A stretch of DNA of 22,259 nt from Plakobranchus ocellatus (taxonomy: Eukaryota; Mollusca; Gastropoda; Plakobranchidae), in assembly GCA_019648995.1 (NCBI GenBank), contig BLXT01006012.1, positions 646,852 through 669,110 on the forward strand, given 5' to 3'. Shown here one piece after another: positions 1 through 22,259 of this stretch. The translations under genes were made by a program, and so were the position numbers. The notes under the pieces are model-generated. The model was given only the letters and a program-made list of their open reading frames with translations. It did not search any database and was not told the DNA's origin. Position 1 is the stretch's first letter; each line of letters starts with the position of its first letter.

Positions 1-12587
<12,587 letters not shown>

Positions 12588-12746
12588 CCACCACAAGCAA
12601 ATGACTACAACAGAAGGGGCAAAAAAAAAAGGAGAAAAGTACCTTGCTTTACAAAGTAAATTGTGAAATTCGCATACAAATTCTACTTGAATTGAACTAA
12701 TTTTTTTTCTCTGGCTCAGTGCCCCAGAACATGCAGATTTTCTAAA

Positions 12747-12752
12747 AATAAA
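12747..12752 (+). terminator. Nearest candidate poly(A) signal for RSK
   Basis: AATAAA lies 160 bases after the stop codon. It would give a very short 3' UTR. Other AATAAA copies lie at 15740-15745 (followed within 30 bases by the GT-rich GGTGCTAATGTGC), 16361-16366, 18192-18197, 19780-19785 and 20424-20429. Such hexamers are frequent by chance in AT-rich DNA, so the choice is uncertain and alternative polyadenylation is possible. Confidence 0.35.
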
Positions 12753-13015
12753 CATTATTCATTACCTTCATGTGCGATCAAAACAATTGCCTGATCTTAT
12801 CACTTCCATATTATAATGTTGTTTATGAAATGAATATATATACATATATAATTATATCTAAATACATATTAATGTAGGATACTAAAGATCTTCTGTAACT
12901 GAATTTATTGTTAAGTTGTTACTAATAACATTGTTACTATTTGCAAGCTAATATTGAATGCATTCAGTGTGTATCTGAGCCAGTGATTTTTTCATAAAAC
13001 TTTTTTATAAATGAA

Positions 13016-13043
<28 letters not shown>
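13016..13043. repeat. Poly(T) run of 28
   Basis: Twenty-eight uninterrupted T, about 430 bases after the RSK stop. No retroelement body or target duplication was recognised next to it, so it is listed as a simple homopolymer. Confidence 0.9.
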
Positions 13044-13046
<3 letters not shown>

Positions 13047-13283
13047 ATGTGGAAGAATGTTTTGTAACTGTGCATGTGTTGACACTGGATCAAAATCTGA
13101 TCTAATGGCTATTATTATTTCTCTACTGCCTTTTTTTTTTCTTTTTTTTTTAAAGCATGTGTGTGTCTGTGATTTGGGGGTTAGGGGGTGTCTTTTAAAA
13201 AGAAATTGTTTACATAAGTTGATGGTGATTTGAAATCTGAATGCCAGATTACTAACTTAAGAAAATTTCAAAATATCGATTTG

Positions 13284-13312
13284 ATATATATATATATATA
13301 TTTTTTTTTTTT
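13284..13312. repeat. (AT)n microsatellite followed by T run
   Basis: Alternating AT from 13284 to 13300 continues into twelve T. Simple repeat. Confidence 0.85.
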
Positions 13313-13899
13313 GCCATTTCCCTCCATTCTTTTGTAGAATGCAGACTAGATTTGCAGAGACAAAATTACAGGCATTAATTACCAAATCCACTCTCCATAC
13401 CTACACACTCAAAACTTGTAGTTACACTCAATTTTCAGGTTGTTAAGCAATGCATGTAAGATTTTGTTAAGAACAGGAAAAAAATGATTAAAACATGATT
13501 ATACCAAAAACAGAGAGAAAGGGCAAGTAATATTTTATTTTTTTTTTTTTTTACAATTTAACATACAACTTTACATGTATGCATATATGTAAATTTTCTA
13601 AAAAATTTTTTCCTAAATAGCTGTCAAATGTAAGAAAGTCATCTCACATTGTGCTTCACCCCTGCATTTCAAAAGAGCAAAGAGAATGTCGTTAGAGAAA
13701 ATTATTTTCTTTTGATATTTGTTACTCTCTTTTTAATCTTCTTTGTTGCTTCATAATCGCAGGTCTGTAAAATATATTTCTAAATCTAAAAAACAGATTT
13801 CTTTTATCCTCCATTGCAAACCAATGCCAAGGGAAGAAGGTTGAAGTGTAATGGGGAAGAACTCTAAAGATATCAAAGGACTGTCTCCCTACTGGGATC

Positions 13900-13917
13900 A
13901 CATTCCCGATGGAATGT
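13900..13917. repeat. Short perfect inverted repeat (hairpin)
   Basis: ACATTCC-CGAT-GGAATGT forms a seven-pair stem with a four-base loop. The arms also match the TEAD-type motif CATTCC in opposite orientations. If transcribed as part of the RSK 3' UTR it would be a small RNA hairpin. Chance occurrence is possible. Confidence 0.5.
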
Positions 13918-15319
13918 CTTCTATTATGATATGCTCTAACTTCAAGTAACTAAAAATTATTATGTTGTGTAAATATTCAACTTTTGTTTTTTCGCCTTGA
14001 GAAAAGGTAATGAAGGCATCCATAATTAAAAAAAATTGACAAATATTTAGATATTATAGGAAACTACAATTCAGTCTACTTAATTGTGTAATCTCAGGAA
14101 CTAGTTTAAATCATGGCAGTATTTTTATTTTAATGGTAACCAACAAAAGAAAAAAAAAGGTATTGGTCTTTGGACTAAAGACATTGTATGTTGTTTAGGT
14201 TTGAATCAATAAAAATAAGATCAATATTCACAGCTTGCTTAACAGATGTGGGTAGTATCAGTATTTCATTTAAGTCCAATCAATGGCATTTTCTTAGCTC
14301 TGAATTGTTAGTTTCACAGCCAAAGTGAAAACATTGAGATGGTTTCAAAAGAATCGATATTAACAAACATAATCAATAGAATCATTATTTTTATACAGTA
14401 AATTCAGACAAAATCTCACTATGATTTAATTTTGCACATTCTCAATTTCTCATGCATAGCTCACAGGGACATGCTTTTTTTTTTATAGAGACATATTTAT
14501 ATTTTATCTCCTTTTATTTTTTTTGAAAGGAAGCACACAGACATCTTTAATTGATCTGATTGATTATATTGCAGCATTGCTGATCCTTGATACTGCTGTA
14601 TCCTTTTTTCTTGAGCAGGCATGTGTCCTGGTACATTTCAACTTTTCAAATCGGTAACGAGTTGACATAAATCCGTTGTAATTTGAATTATTGATCATAT
14701 CCGATGTGATACTTTGATGTCTCACTCTTTGCGTCTTTTTGTTGCTGTTGTTTTTTGGATTTTCTTAAAATCCCACCCCCTTTTCCAGCCTTTTAATGTT
14801 GATCTATTTCTTATGCTCTTGTCTTTTCCCGGACATCATGCCTTTATTTAACTTTTTTTTTCTGTTTACGGTCTTGAGTTAAGGTGGTGCTTTTGTATGA
14901 ATGGCAGCTTTGGATTCTGAGGCAAAAATAGAAAAGCAACAAATCTTGAGTCAAAGGGAAACCAAAAGCAGGGTTATGTTTCCTCTAAACGCACAATCAA
15001 TTGAATTACAACAAAGGCCAAAGGGCTAAATGGTAGTGACATTCTGCTAAAATGGACAAAGTGTTTGGTTTTCTTTATATTTTGTGTTTACTTTTCAATA
15101 ATAGTGTTGTGAGCCAACTTCTAAGAGGCTAAAGATACTGACTTGGTTTTAAAGTCTACAAAAATTCTGAATAGAATGCTCCCTGTAAACGATTTTGAAA
15201 TGTTTATCACATCTTTGAAGAACTCACAGATGGCTCAGTTTCTCTTTCCTTGTTTCTATTTGTATGGTAATCAAAAGAATTTTTTCTAAATAGTGCACCC
15301 TTCTTCTATCCACATTGCT

Positions 15320-15342
15320 TACACTAGTATATTGCTAGTGTA
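15320..15342. repeat. Short perfect inverted repeat (hairpin)
   Basis: TACACTAG-TATATTG-CTAGTGTA forms an eight-pair stem with a seven-base loop. It has no T run characteristic of a bacterial-type terminator and no known RNA family was recognised. Confidence 0.5.
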
Positions 15343-16894
15343 GTTTTAGTCATGTCCTTGATTTCATATGAAGTTTTCAATGTCCGAACTAAATCACTAC
15401 TTATGACATTCACCTCAATCTATTCTGGGCTGGTATGGATTAGATGGTCAGTGCCCTTTTACCTAACGAGATATTGACTGCAAAGTTTTTTTTTTTATTT
15501 TATTTTTTTAATTGGCTGTATACATTTTGCAGCCTTTAATTTTTGTTCTTTAAGTTGCTAAAGTTTTTTCTTCTTATTTTAAATCTTGTTTTATTATCCG
15601 TAACTTTTTTTTTTAAAGCAAGTTACCCAGTGATAATTATTTTAAGTGTCATTAAAATGATGTGTCTCAAGTCTGTGTTGCCTCACTATTAATAGCCGAT
15701 TTTAAGGAAGTGAATGCAATGGTATCTCTCCCCCTTTGCAATAAAGATTAAGGTGCTAATGTGCATTACCTTGAAATGTATAGGGAGTTTCACCAAACTG
15801 GTGGAGGAAAAAAATCAAATATAGGAATGTTATTACTGATTCTGTAACTGCATAAGAAGATATGAATTGATAATCCAGTCATCAGATATGAAAAAATTAA
15901 AGTCCAATTTATGTGCGAAATAGTCACATTCAAAGAGAAGTGAAAACAATTTTGTTAAAATAGAAACGATCAATCAAAAACATTTTGTCTTTCCATACAT
16001 TAAATTGGCTAAGTTCCAAATCTCTTTCCTGAAATGGGAAGTTTTCTTTGAAGACCAGCGTTTTTATATTCCCAAGTGTATTTTTTGGCTTCAGACATTT
16101 ATTAACAGAATGTAATTTGGAGTAAATGTAATAGTTATTCTATTGTTGTGCTGTTGCGTTGCATATGTATATATATTATTTTTTTTCATAGTAAACTACC
16201 GTCCTAAGCTAAACCACATTCATGTCTGGCGCTTCATGCAACACCACATGCTTTGCAAAAACATAAGTTGCTCATGCGGCCTTGTATTTTTAGTTTTAAA
16301 AATTTCGGCGTGGATTTTCAATTATTTATCCTGGGGATTATTCTTATGTTTGGTAGCAGTAATAAACGATTAAATCAGTGGCAAGTAACAGAAAAAATTC
16401 GTCAGCTAGGAATATGATTGTGGCAATCCGCAATTTTATTGCACTTTTTTTTTTCAATATGCAATATTGAGATGCTTTTTCTGGCCTTGATTTTTTTTAA
16501 TGATTTGATAATATTTAGAAAAATAACAAAAGGAAAGGAAATTACAATGTATTGTTATCATATGTTGGTTCAGTTTTTATTATCTTTTTTATCTTTTTAT
16601 TTGTTATGCATCAACTATGTTCTTATCATTTGTGTACTTGTACAAGTTATGTTTTTTTTTTTCCTTTTTTTCTTTTTTTTTTTTTTCTTTTTATTTTATA
16701 AAATACTTCTGATTGGTTGTAAGATTTCACAAAATGTAAATATACTGCACCAACAAAACTTCCAATGCCATCACAAAACCTTCAGATGTTAATTCTTCAA
16801 CAGCCCCCTAACTGTGCCTTACCATGTTGTTCATTTCATTGAAGCCCTCTATTGAATTTTTCACCTAAGTCTTGCTCCTGCTGTTTTTTTTTTT

Positions 16895-16912
16895 GTTGTT
16901 GTTGTTGTTGTT
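16895..16912. repeat. (GTT)6 microsatellite
   Basis: Six GTT units follow a T run. Simple repeat. Confidence 0.85.
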
Positions 16913-17313
16913 TTATTTGCTTTTCTCCCCTCATTGATGTTTTTTGAATCCTAATGCTTTGAAATTATCATTACTCTATTTTGCATATCATCTGTAGGCG
17001 CCATTGTGTTCCCATACAGAATAATCATTAATTAGTAAAAGCAACTGCTCCTCTTTGTCATCCCTTTATTTCTGTATTTTTTGGACTTCTTCAATTTCTA
17101 TTATTATTATTTTTTTTTTTTAAATAATGATTTTTTTGTGTTGTGTGAAGAGTTTCAAGTGGTGGATCAATTTTGCTACTTGTGAAACCAAAGAACAATT
17201 TTTGTTGCCCTAAGTTTTCACAAAGGACCATTCTTGGCAATGCTCATGAGCCATGTCCAGCACTCTCTACAGAAAGATGACATGCTTTTCATGAACCATT
17301 CTTCCTCTTTAAA

Positions 17314-17340
<27 letters not shown>
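17314..17340. repeat. Poly(T) run of 27
   Basis: Twenty-seven uninterrupted T. The 68-codon minus-strand frame that crosses it contains a poly-lysine stretch created by this run and is not a gene. Confidence 0.9.
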
Positions 17341-17348
<8 letters not shown>

Positions 17349-19885
17349 AGTGCGCATGTATGACATAAAAGAGGGGAAGGGGCAAGCTTTGAATGATCAC
17401 TAAGAGGTATCTTTTTCTTCTCATTATTAGAGAAGATAGATATTGAGGGCTTTTGTTTTATAATTTTTTGGTAGGCCTTGGTATAAGACCTATCTATGAA
17501 TGCAGCAAACCATTGAAGTTTGTAAGCACCATGTCTATGTTTTCTTATTTGAGGGCCTTGGAGTTACTTGAATAGAGAATGTAATAATTGGAGGTACTGT
17601 TGTGGGTTTTTTCGTGGAAGTAAATGAAATTGATTTATTATATCGCATAGTTTAAAATATGCTCTGGGCTTTTGAAAGTTTAATTCACTTATGAGCAAAC
17701 TTGATACACATGTACATAAGATTCATCAAGATTAAAAGGGAAAAAAAAAGAACGTTTTGCAAACTGATAAGTTGTATATTATCCTCAAATAATTGGATTA
17801 AAAATCTTAAAGATCATTTTATTTTCTATAATACCCTAAAGGCACTGTTTGTATTTGTCTTGTCTTGAGACCTGTCCTGATGAGTCAGATATTGAAGTAA
17901 ACACTTTTGAGCAAAAAAAACTCTTTTTGAGTTGCCTTTTTTGAAAAAAAATGTAAAATACCATATCTTGGCCCAGAATTGATGTGCCTTTTACTTTTTT
18001 TCCACCTTAGAAAAGGTTTTGGCTTCTGCGATTAAGTAAAATGCTCAGATTCGGATTGATCTTAAGACATATTTTTTTTATTATTACTAAGTAATGTGTT
18101 GAACTAAGAGATTTATAACCATATCCTGCCTTTCTTTAAATTTTTTTTTTCTTGCAAGTTTGCAAAACTTCATTTGTTAAGATATGTCCAAAATAAATAG
18201 GTTAAAAAAAAAAAATTCAGTTGAGTTTTGTTTGTATCATTGTAAATTGCTCTCACCGGCTAAACTACATTTAGTACAAAAGTAGATTTATTCTAGCTGC
18301 TTTGAGGCCAGTCAAAATTAGAATTTACAAATTACACTTAATGAAAAGGCATTAATGCCAATTGAACGCTTTTAGTTTACACTGATATTTCTTCGCACTA
18401 AATCATCACATCTCTGTCGATTTTTCACAACCACAAAGCTTGCAGAAAGCAGTTTCAGGTTATGTCAATGAGGAAATAAGTTTGAAATTTGACTGGTCAT
18501 AAGACCATTTAGGACAGGTTCCTTAGAATAGCTTCAAATCTTTTTTTTAATGGGTTAATATTTTTGAACTATTCAATGTTGTCAATTTGTTTTCCATTTC
18601 CGTTTTTTTTGCCTTTTCATGTGGCCAATATTTCCCCTCTTTATTGCTTTATGCTTTAATACAGGATGAAATTGTTCTCTTCATTTTTTTTAAATGAGCA
18701 TATGCAGCCCTTGTATGTTTGGTGTATAAACCTTTTACTAATATTATGAAACCGAACATTTTTTTTAAAATGTATTTTTTATTTAATAGTAGGCCTTTTT
18801 TTTTTTTGTAATCCACGTTTAACACAACTGAAAATGGTCATGATTGGTTTCGTATGTTTTTCATAGTGACCACATGGTGTAATTAATAATGAAAGTAGAA
18901 GGCTCCAAAAGACCCACTTATTTACATTTTTTTTTTTTTTTCCAGACTGACTTTTATTCTAAGTTGTATATTTTTTTTTTACCATATTTTGTAGTGCAAA
19001 ATTCACATGAATTTGAAATTTTAAAGAATTATTTTTTTTTGTCCTTTTGTTCAATTTCTTTTTTTTTTTTAACTAAACACTAAGAATGATGCACTATATA
19101 ATCTTGTAGCATAAAATTGCTTACATTTTTTTTCCTTTTAGTTCCATTTTTTTCGAGAGAGGTCTCTAAAACAAACATGTATAGATATGAAAGTGGTGCT
19201 TTCATAAATGTTTCCTTTCTCAAATGTGATACTGACGAATAGCTTAAGGTCATGACATATTCCATTAAACATGTATTTCTACAATTATCCAGAACTGCTT
19301 TTTTGGTTTGGCATCATTTTGTTTTACTTTTTTGGGGTTTGTTTTTGTTTTTTATGTATGAATGTGTGTGGCGTTTATGTGGAAATGATTGGTGTGATTT
19401 TTTTTTATTTATCTATTCATTTTTTTTTGTTTTTGTTTTGTACTTTTTGCACTGCTTAGGTCAATGTGAATTGAGACATTATTAGTAAAAAAAAAAAGGT
19501 TGATCTCAAGACATATAACCTAAACATTTGTGATTGATTTCCTTGAACAGTAAATACTGAGATGATGGCCATCACATTTTTATCACAATTAAACTTTTTT
19601 TTCTTTATTTTTAAGTTGGCCGTTCCAGTTAATTAAAGACTGATCGAAAAGTAAGAAAGGTGGTGTAAAAACAAGAAATTGTAATGTACACACCATGCAG
19701 GCCTGGTTTTGAATTTGTTTAGATCAACCATTACCATGAAATCTCAGAGCATTTTACGTGGCTGCTAGAAAGTTCCTGCAATAAACGTTTCATTATTTTC
19801 TTTCATTTCCTTTTTTTTTTTTTAAATTTATGTTGCGTCTTTGTATGCCATGGGTTGGGGGGACTTAAACAACATTTTCTTTGTA

Positions 19886-19942
19886 CTATTACGGCTGGCA
19901 CCGTACAGGGAGGTGTCACACAGACCCTCCGTATTCCACACG
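19886..19942. repeat. Two adjacent hairpins in a locally GC-richer patch
   Basis: TACGG-CTGGCA-CCGTA forms a five-pair stem. It is followed at once by CAGGGAGGTGTC and GACCCTCC, which can pair imperfectly, and then by a second CCGTA. The patch is less AT-rich than the surrounding several hundred bases. It matches no RNA family that I recognise; a decayed repeat is the other possibility. Confidence 0.35.
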
Positions 19943-21588
19943 CTGCAAGGTGTTAGATGCAAGCAGCTGAAAGTAATGCTTTGGGATGCCTATGAGTTTT
20001 TCTATATGACAAATGTTAATAGTCGCAGGGCATGTGATGTATATATATATAGTAGATCGATCAGCATAAGATGATTGACTTAGTATTTACTTTCAAGCGG
20101 CGTAATGAAAGTAGAAAATGCGGCAAATGGCGAATGACATAATGAGCGGTGTATAACAAATTGCTTTCCCTCTGTGTGGCACTGGCCTCTTAAATCTTGA
20201 AAGCAGATTCAAGTGCTAGGAAAAGCAACTGTTCTGACAATTTTTTTTTTTAATGCTGCTCGGCTGAACTTCAATAGAAATGGAGTGAAAAGCAACATCT
20301 AGGATGCGAGTTTGATGGCAAAATATTAGCTAATTCAACACTTTTTGGGCTTTATATATCTCATTATTAGAGTGTATGTGGGCCTGTGATGTAGCCCGAA
20401 TACCAGTAGTGTATATTTTCCTTAATAAAAATCAAAGAGGGAAAATTACTAAATCGTCACCTCAGAATTACCTTATGCCATCTCCATTTTTTGCTTAAGC
20501 GGAGTTATTCACACCAAGGGCAATAACTAGTCCCATTTATATCTTAGAAATATCATTGCCGAAAGAAACTCATACATGGAGAAAAAGGCAAGTTATAAAG
20601 TATTTATTGTATTGTAATAAAACTGGTTTCCAAATTTTACACGCGATTTTCTCCAAACAAGGAAATGTGGAGATAGCATAAAGTAATTCGAAGGTGACGA
20701 AATGTTTATTCTAAATTGGTATAAACAGCGATGGAAAAAGTGTAGAAGGCACCAGAATAAATAGCCTGCATCAAGATCTTGAAGGAGAGAATAAAGAACA
20801 AGGTATAGATTTACATCTAGGAGCATATAATAAGATGGATGCAGTTTAAAAAAAAAATTTTTTTTTACTACGAATCTAATTTTAACGATAAAAAAAAAAC
20901 TATACAATTTTTTTTAGGGAGGCCAATGGAATCCACAAACATGTACACATATATAGATATGTCAATGTTGCCCAACATGGTTTGCGCTTGTTATTATTTT
21001 TGATATGCAGTAAATGCTGCGAAGTGGAGACTAGGTTCATTGGTGTATGAAATTCTTTAACCGATAAAATCTGATAATTGTAGAGAAATTAAATTTTTGA
21101 CTTTTAAAACATGCCCACGCGTACCAATGTGCGCAATATCAAAACATTTATATTTTTGTGGAATTTATTGGTGGGCTATGTGAATTTCAGGCTGCACTGT
21201 GAGGGCTACTTCGTTTGCTTTATGTGCTTGGCTGATGATTTGAAAATGTGTAAAAAAAATAAAAAAAAAAAAAAAATGGGGAAAAACAACCCGATATTTC
21301 AAATCTTATTATCTACCTCTCACACACGTGGTTTGTTCAGGAAAAGGGTTTTTTTTTCTTTTTTGCAGTGTAAGAGGGAAATTCCAGATCATTTTTTACG
21401 CATTTATTTATTTATCTCTTTGAATAAATACACAAAGACGCTCATCTTCTTGACGCATACAAATCAAACCTATCTCTTACGTGCGCCCCTCCCACAAAAA
21501 AAAAAAAAAAAATTATAATAATAATAATTTTCCTCAATGACAAGGGAAGTCACTCTGTCTTTCACTGAGATTACAACATTACAAGACC

Positions 21589-21600
21589 AACATGGCGGCG
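21589..21600 (+). promoter_or_regulatory. YY1-type motif over a start codon
   Basis: AACATGGCGGCG matches the YY1 core AANATGGCGGC. In animals this motif is often found just downstream of transcription start, where its ATG can serve as the initiator codon. Here the ATG at 21592 opens a clean frame, which supports a promoter-proximal first exon. Confidence 0.5.
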
Positions 21601-21676
21601 TCTACGAAAAGCATGCAGAAAGCCAAGTTGAAAGAATTGCAACAAGCAATAGAAAGTGGAACTAAAGACAAACAGC
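21592..21676 (+). CDS. Probable first coding exon of an unidentified neighbouring gene
   Basis: From ATG at 21592 the frame reads MAASTKSMQKAKLKELQQ and then AIESGTKDKQ, 28 residues rich in Lys and Gln that could form an amphipathic helix. The start context is good (ACCAACATGG). A moderate donor, C|GTTAGT, follows at 21677. Without splicing, the frame ends after one more codon at TAG 21679-21681, giving a 29-residue peptide. I do not recognise the protein. An exon of a gene continuing past the window is more likely than a stand-alone micropeptide, because of the strong ATGGCGGCG start and the donor placed just before the stop. Confidence 0.5.
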
Positions 21677-21798
21677 GTTAGTTTAAAATATCAGCATAAT
21701 TTATTTGAATCATCTAAAAATTCCCTAAAACACTTAATGTGGGAATATAATACTATCTAATCCTTCAATGCGGATAGGGTAGACAAAAAAATGAGCTA

Positions 21799-22050
21799 AT
21801 CTAGATCTAGATCTAATCCATCCGTGCGCTCCCTACGAGAATCCTTGCCATTTAGGCCCCCAAGAGTTTTATAGATATGATGGGATTTGTTACTCCATCA
21901 ACTAACATCTAGGCACTGGTGGAGCACTACGGTCCATACTTTGTCCACCTGAGGAAGTCGGCCATTTCGATTATATAAATTTGACGTCAGTGGGTGGGCA
22001 ACAAGTGTTATCAGTGTCTAGATCTAGATCTAGGTATTAAATCTAGATCT
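21799..22050. repeat. ATCTAG palindrome clusters
   Basis: ATCTAGATCTAGATCT occurs at 21799-21814, TCTAGATCTAGATCTAG at 22017-22033 and ATCTAGATCT at 22041-22050. Related GATC-containing words (TTAGATC, CTAGCTCC) are scattered near 520-660. The clusters look like a dispersed short palindromic repeat of this genome. Confidence 0.7.
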
Positions 22051-22220
22051 AAAATGTTGCCTCTTCATTTCGTTTGTAGCTGATGGTATGAAAATAATTT
22101 TTTTTTCTAATTTCCATAGAAAGAGAGCCAGCCGTTTAAGAAACATGTATCATAAAAAAAAATATATATCGAAGTAGCAGTAGTTTGTACACCCATCGGC
22201 GTTAAATAATCGAAATGGCC
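21960..22220. repeat. Inverted repeat, 15-bp perfect core
   Basis: GGCCATTTCGATTAT at 21960-21974 is exactly reversed and complemented at 22206-22220. Similarity continues inward with gaps (left ..GTGGGTGG, right on the other strand ..GATGGGTG). It could be the ends of a fold-back element or two dispersed repeat copies in opposite orientation; the window ends too soon to tell. Confidence 0.6.
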
Positions 22221-22259
22221 ATCCACTTTAGGAGGAAAACTGATAGGGACTGCAGTCCT

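Larger units (their letters stand above)
12588..21588 (+). other. 3' UTR and intergenic DNA with no recognised gene
   Basis: The stretch downstream of the RSK stop is strongly AT-rich. It contains many T homopolymers, several AATAAA hexamers, two Pumilio-type TGTAAATA octamers (13968-13975 and 16735-16742), and a few small hairpins. Open frames of 60 to 135 codons occur on both strands but are explained by T- or A-rich composition and show no domain. Where the RSK transcript ends cannot be fixed from sequence alone. Confidence 0.7.
21677..22259 (+). other. Putative first intron of the neighbouring gene
   Basis: The region starts with GTTAGT and runs to the window end. It contains ATCTAG-rich palindromic clusters, a CRE octamer (TGACGTCA, 21982-21989) and a 15-bp perfect inverted repeat (21960-21974 with 22206-22220). 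No convincing second exon was found. Confidence 0.4.

Noticed and set aside
13016..13043. Poly(T) run as the tail of a reverse-oriented retroelement
   Set aside because: No retroelement body, Pol III boxes or target duplication is visible beside it.
16418..16792. 124-codon + strand frame with membrane-like Phe/Leu stretches
   Set aside because: The hydrophobic runs come from T-rich DNA (long Phe tracts). No splice signals, homology or start context supports a gene.
20593..20907. 104-codon minus-strand frame
   Set aside because: The composition is that of AT-rich intergenic DNA; there is no recognised motif and no supporting promoter or splice context.
21111..21518. 135-codon + strand frame just upstream of the putative neighbouring gene
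   Set aside because: Its Lys runs come from poly(A) stretches, composition is that of AT-rich intergenic DNA, and no motif is recognisable.
22080..22085. Microexon CTGATG between TTTGTAG and GTATGA in the neighbouring gene
   Set aside because: A six-base exon with only minimal splice signals cannot be supported without transcripts.

Overview
The window is AT-rich animal DNA with GT-AG introns and no prokaryote-like gene packing. It carries the 3' two-thirds of one gene on the + strand, a p90 ribosomal S6 kinase (RSK, RPS6KA family), identified exon by exon from conserved protein motifs. The single RSK-type sequence, intron sizes of about 0.3 to 2.8 kb, long A/T homopolymers, ATCTAG clusters and small non-autonomous transposons suggest an invertebrate. 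A mollusc is my best guess, but the phylum is not proven by the sequence.

Layout: positions 1-12587 hold twelve coding exons (1-51 partial, 2895-3062, 3595-3734, 5186-5236, 5901-5975, 6869-6958, 7233-7391, 7938-8099, 8416-8492, 9463-9580, 10547-10684, 12456-12587). They join in frame into 452 residues plus a TAA stop. They encode the end of the N-terminal AGC kinase domain, its C-terminal tail with turn and hydrophobic motifs, the linker, the whole C-terminal CaMK-type kinase domain, the ERK-docking region and a C-terminal STEL PDZ-ligand motif. The amino-terminal part of the gene lies upstream of the window.

The introns contain at least three probable mobile elements: a TTAA-flanked MITE with G-rich terminal inverted repeats (3822-4539), a tRNA-related SINE with 9-bp target duplications (8719-8879), and a 135-bp hAT-like MITE with near-perfect 12-bp terminal repeats (10098-10232). 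Intron 1 also has a small tandem repeat (1883-1992).

From 12588 to about 21590 lies roughly 9 kb of 3' UTR and intergenic DNA, with several AATAAA signals, homopolymers and small hairpins, and no convincing gene on either strand. At 21592 an ATG in a YY1-type ATGGCGGCG context opens a short lysine-rich reading frame. It is probably the first coding exon of a second, unidentified gene on the + strand whose remainder lies beyond the window. The last 320 bases contain an inverted repeat and ATCTAG-rich palindromic DNA.

No new multi-gene system was found. The most useful points are the complete RSK exon model, the three transposon calls and the probable start of a neighbouring gene.
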